From assembly GCF_900106805.1 (NCBI RefSeq), contig NZ_FNNP01000004.1:1-64000 (forward strand): a stretch of DNA of 64,000 bases, in the 5' to 3' direction. The number at the start of each line of letters is the position of its first letter. Within the stretch, counting starts at the first letter, position 1. Origin of the DNA: Ruegeria halocynthiae. GTDB lineage: Bacteria > Pseudomonadota > Alphaproteobacteria > Rhodobacterales > Rhodobacteraceae. The position numbers and the translations under genes are program-made. This document shows, one piece after another, positions 62,107 through 64,000 of the stretch. The notes under the pieces are model-generated. The model did not search any database. It saw only the letters and a list, made by a program, of their open reading frames with translations, and was not told the origin of the DNA.

Positions 62107-62884
62107 GAATTGAGTTCCTGATTTTGTAAGACTAACAAAAAAACTGATTCCATCAAAATCTCACAGGGTTGAGCTAACCGATAGGCGGATCACTTTCTGG
62201 CAACGAAGGCCTCACCGGACACTCCCCATTTCTAGCGGGCTGAAATTGACGGGGTTCTGTGCTAAGATGCGAAGGTTGCTCTGCGTGAGCATCAAGGGGA
62301 GAAACCCACCGTCTCACAAATGATTGAGAGTGAAGGTGGTGAGGGGCTGGATGAGGGGGTCTTAGCCAGCCCCTCTCTCTTGAGGGGGATTTACGGAGTG
62401 GTAGTGTTGTTCCGTTGAACTCAATCTATCTTGTAGGGGCCTTGTCTGAAAATTGGGGGATTCCCGTAGACCCTATCTTTTCTTATCGCAGACATAATTC
62501 AAACACGTGGCACCAATACCAAGCAGATACGGCGCGTCATGATAGGATTTGCGATTTCAAAGAGGGGGTACGAGTTCGGCGCGTCGTACCTCCAGCCATC
62601 AAAGCCGTTGCCCATGGTATTGGCTGCACCGTGCCAGTAGTTTTGCAGTGAGAGTTGTGTTTTCTCGTTTAGAAATATCGCTACCGATGCAACGAAGTCC
62701 ACCAGCCTCAATCCTCTGATGCATTCCAACGAGTCGCGACGATTTTGTATCACTCGACAAACACTTCTCACGCCGAACTTCTTTGACATCGGCGTCCAGT
62801 TGCTCTTCAGTCAATCTGGGCTCCACCCAAGTGTAGTGTGCCTTCGATTCTTATAAATGTGCTCCCAACTTCTGCAAGCGATTG
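62107..62884. other. Largely non-coding stretch
   Basis: Contains the hairpin GAGGGGCTGG...CCAGCCCCTC (62341-62375, no T-run) and one weak small ORF (62599-62826). I see nothing else supportable. Confidence 0.4.
62599..62826 (-). CDS. Possible small hypothetical protein
   Basis: 75 residues, 58 bp after the 117-residue gene on the same strand. The first part (RLTEEQLDADVKEVRREK) looks like a real helical protein. No family is recognised. Confidence 0.3.
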   Translation of the reverse strand: MEPRLTEEQLDADVKEVRREKCLSSDTKSSRLVGMHQRIEAGGLRCIGSDISKRENTTLTAKLLARCSQYHGQRL

Positions 62885-63238
62885 TTAAGCTTGAATATTT
62901 AGACCTCCAAGTTCTTTCAGCTCGACCAAAAGCTTCGGATCGTGTTTTGCTATTTCAGTCTCCAGTGCTCTTAGGCATCCCTCCAAGGTTCCTGTCGTGA
63001 GCCTTCGATAAACTTCATCGGACATGCCCGCAGTCGCCCTGGAAGTCTCCAAATAGACACGATGGCGAAAATCCTCATCTTCCTCGTCCACCTTGCGGAC
63101 CAGCCGCACTAGTCCAACTTCTGGGAATTCACCAGCCACGAAAGACCCAGATGCGCCTGCTTCAAACTGAGGGCACCAATCGGGTTCCCCGCCACCGGCC
63201 ATCTTCTCCAGTTTTCCAATTCTTGTTCGAATGCTCAT
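62885..63238 (-). CDS. Hypothetical 117-residue protein (phage/island type)
   Basis: Begins MSIRTRIGKLEKMAGG, a start I recall from small proteins in prophages and mobile regions. The body is acidic and helical (ALETEIAKHDPKLLVELKEL). AGGTG lies eight bases upstream. Function unknown. Confidence 0.5.
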   Translation of the reverse strand: MSIRTRIGKLEKMAGGGEPDWCPQFEAGASGSFVAGEFPEVGLVRLVRKVDEEDEDFRHRVYLETSRATAGMSDEVYRRLTTGTLEGCLRALETEIAKHDPKLLVELKELGGLNIQA

Positions 63239-63654
63239 TTCGCTGCACCTATCGGGTCACAGTGAGGACGCTGTTCTCCTAGTGCGTCGCGGACACATGG
63301 CCACTGAGTTGCCGTTTGCTGCGGTTGCAGCCTGGGAATCAATCTGCGTCCGCTCTTGTTCAAAGTGGGCTTTGCGACGGAGGAAACTTTCTTGACTCTA
63401 TGCTGGGTAAGAACCACAAGAGAGCATTGGGAAAATTTACTCGTCGTCGCGATGCTGCCGACTTCGATGACCCAATGGCCTTCAGAATGACTGTAGCATG
63501 TACCCAAGCTTAGGAACGGGTTTCGCTAGGGTGTTCGGAACGAACTCGTCACTCGCAAACATTCGCAATTGTCTCCTGATAATTTCCAAACGATGTGCGA
63601 CACATGAAAGAAGGCTATACATGGTCACTAGATGGCTCATAAAATGCGTGCCTG
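63239..63654. other. Intergenic stretch without clear genes
   Basis: About 415 bp with stop codons in all useful frames or unconvincing short ORFs. No promoter or repeat was recognised. Confidence 0.4.
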
Positions 63655-64000
63655 ATGCCCTATAGATCCGGCACCAGACACCGCTTTAACTGGTTTGCAT
63701 TAAAAAGTACGCGCGGTATTTCGCGTTTAATCCCCACAATCTTGGTGCTGCTTTCGGGAACGCAATTTTCAGGTCAAGTAGCGCCTGCGAACGCCCAAGT
63801 GGCTGGCAATGCGGACGGATTGGTTTGTGAAGAAGGTTACGAGTACAAGGGCGGATCATGCCACAAGGAAAATGTACCTGAAAACGCGCATTTGACCGGC
63901 AGTTTCTATGGTCCAGGCTGGGTGTGCAACCATGGTTTCAAGCGTGTGGAGGATCGATGTGAGGAGGTAGAAGTTCCGGAAAACGCCTACCTTGCTTCAA
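63655..64000 (+). CDS. Secreted cysteine-containing repeat protein, N-terminal part
   Basis: An ATG at 63655 opens a frame that reaches the window end, so the gene is incomplete. A hydrophobic export signal (SRLIPTILVLLSGTQFSGQVAPANA) is followed by units with cysteine pairs and the tag VPENAHL / VPENAYL (LVCEEGYEYKGGSCHKENVPENA; WVCNHGFKRVEDRCEEVEVPENA, in parts). I recall such units in secreted proteins of unknown function. The rest lies to the right. Confidence 0.65.
   Translation, partial: MPYRSGTRHRFNWFALKSTRGISRLIPTILVLLSGTQFSGQVAPANAQVAGNADGLVCEEGYEYKGGSCHKENVPENAHLTGSFYGPGWVCNHGFKRVEDRCEEVEVPENAYLAS

Noticed and set aside
63235..63507. 90-residue minus-strand frame overlapping the start of the 117-residue gene
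   Set aside because: It has the ATGA overlap, but the composition is uneven and no SD or family was seen; left out as too weak.

Overview
The window looks like the chromosome of a marine alphaproteobacterium of the Rhodobacterales (Roseobacter group). This rests on the high-GC coding style, the petP-petR regulator pair, the dxs-ispA-xseB-deacetylase cluster, a petABC operon, hemA beside a Crp/Fnr regulator, and a VPLPA-CTERM protein. All calls come from reading the sequence and recalled family motifs; no database was searched.

Layout. 1-1635: end of a universal stress protein and an MFS exporter. 1695-5167: gabT-gabD (GABA to succinate) divergent from an XRE-cupin regulator. 5305-12468: a tight six-gene operon (VOC protein, 116-aa protein, nitrilase-type amidase, large Orn/Lys/Arg decarboxylase, ATP-grasp enzyme, C45/AAT-type Ntn hydrolase). 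It reads as an uncharacterised amine or amide pathway. 12649-15316: a GT39-like / GT2 / LAB_N lipid-glycosylation trio. 15491-19103: GNAT, adenylate cyclase-TPR, DMT transporter. 19224-24131 (minus): YcaO, TfuA, an HEXXH metalloprotease, and a protein ending in seven perfect GAKVS pentapeptides plus a variant. This is the best candidate for an undescribed peptide-modification system. 24292: tRNA-Thr(CGT). 24649-33275: hemA, a Crp/Fnr regulator and the periplasmic nitrate reductase operon napFDAGHBC plus an 85-aa membrane protein. The same TTGAC-N4-GTCAT dyad stands before napF and between hemA and the regulator.

33489-38754: isoprenoid supply (dxs, ispA), xseB, a deacetylase-like protein and petPR. 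38914-47187: ilvE, AraC regulator, SPW membrane protein, cobO, DMT transporter, HD protein, aroC, ribH under an FMN riboswitch, PaiB-like protein and a cytochrome c. 47677-50411: petABC (cytochrome bc1). 50558-52701: mtaB and dapF. 52864: tRNA-Lys(TTT).

Downstream of tRNA-Lys the sequence changes character. It has sparse hypothetical genes, long non-coding gaps, a frameshifted DUF5131-like remnant, IS-end-like repeats, a tripartite tricarboxylate transporter with a lyase and a LysR regulator, and a VPLPA-CTERM protein. It ends in an open reading frame of a cysteine-containing repeat protein. This looks like an accessory region, possibly an island at tRNA-Lys, although no second attachment site was seen.
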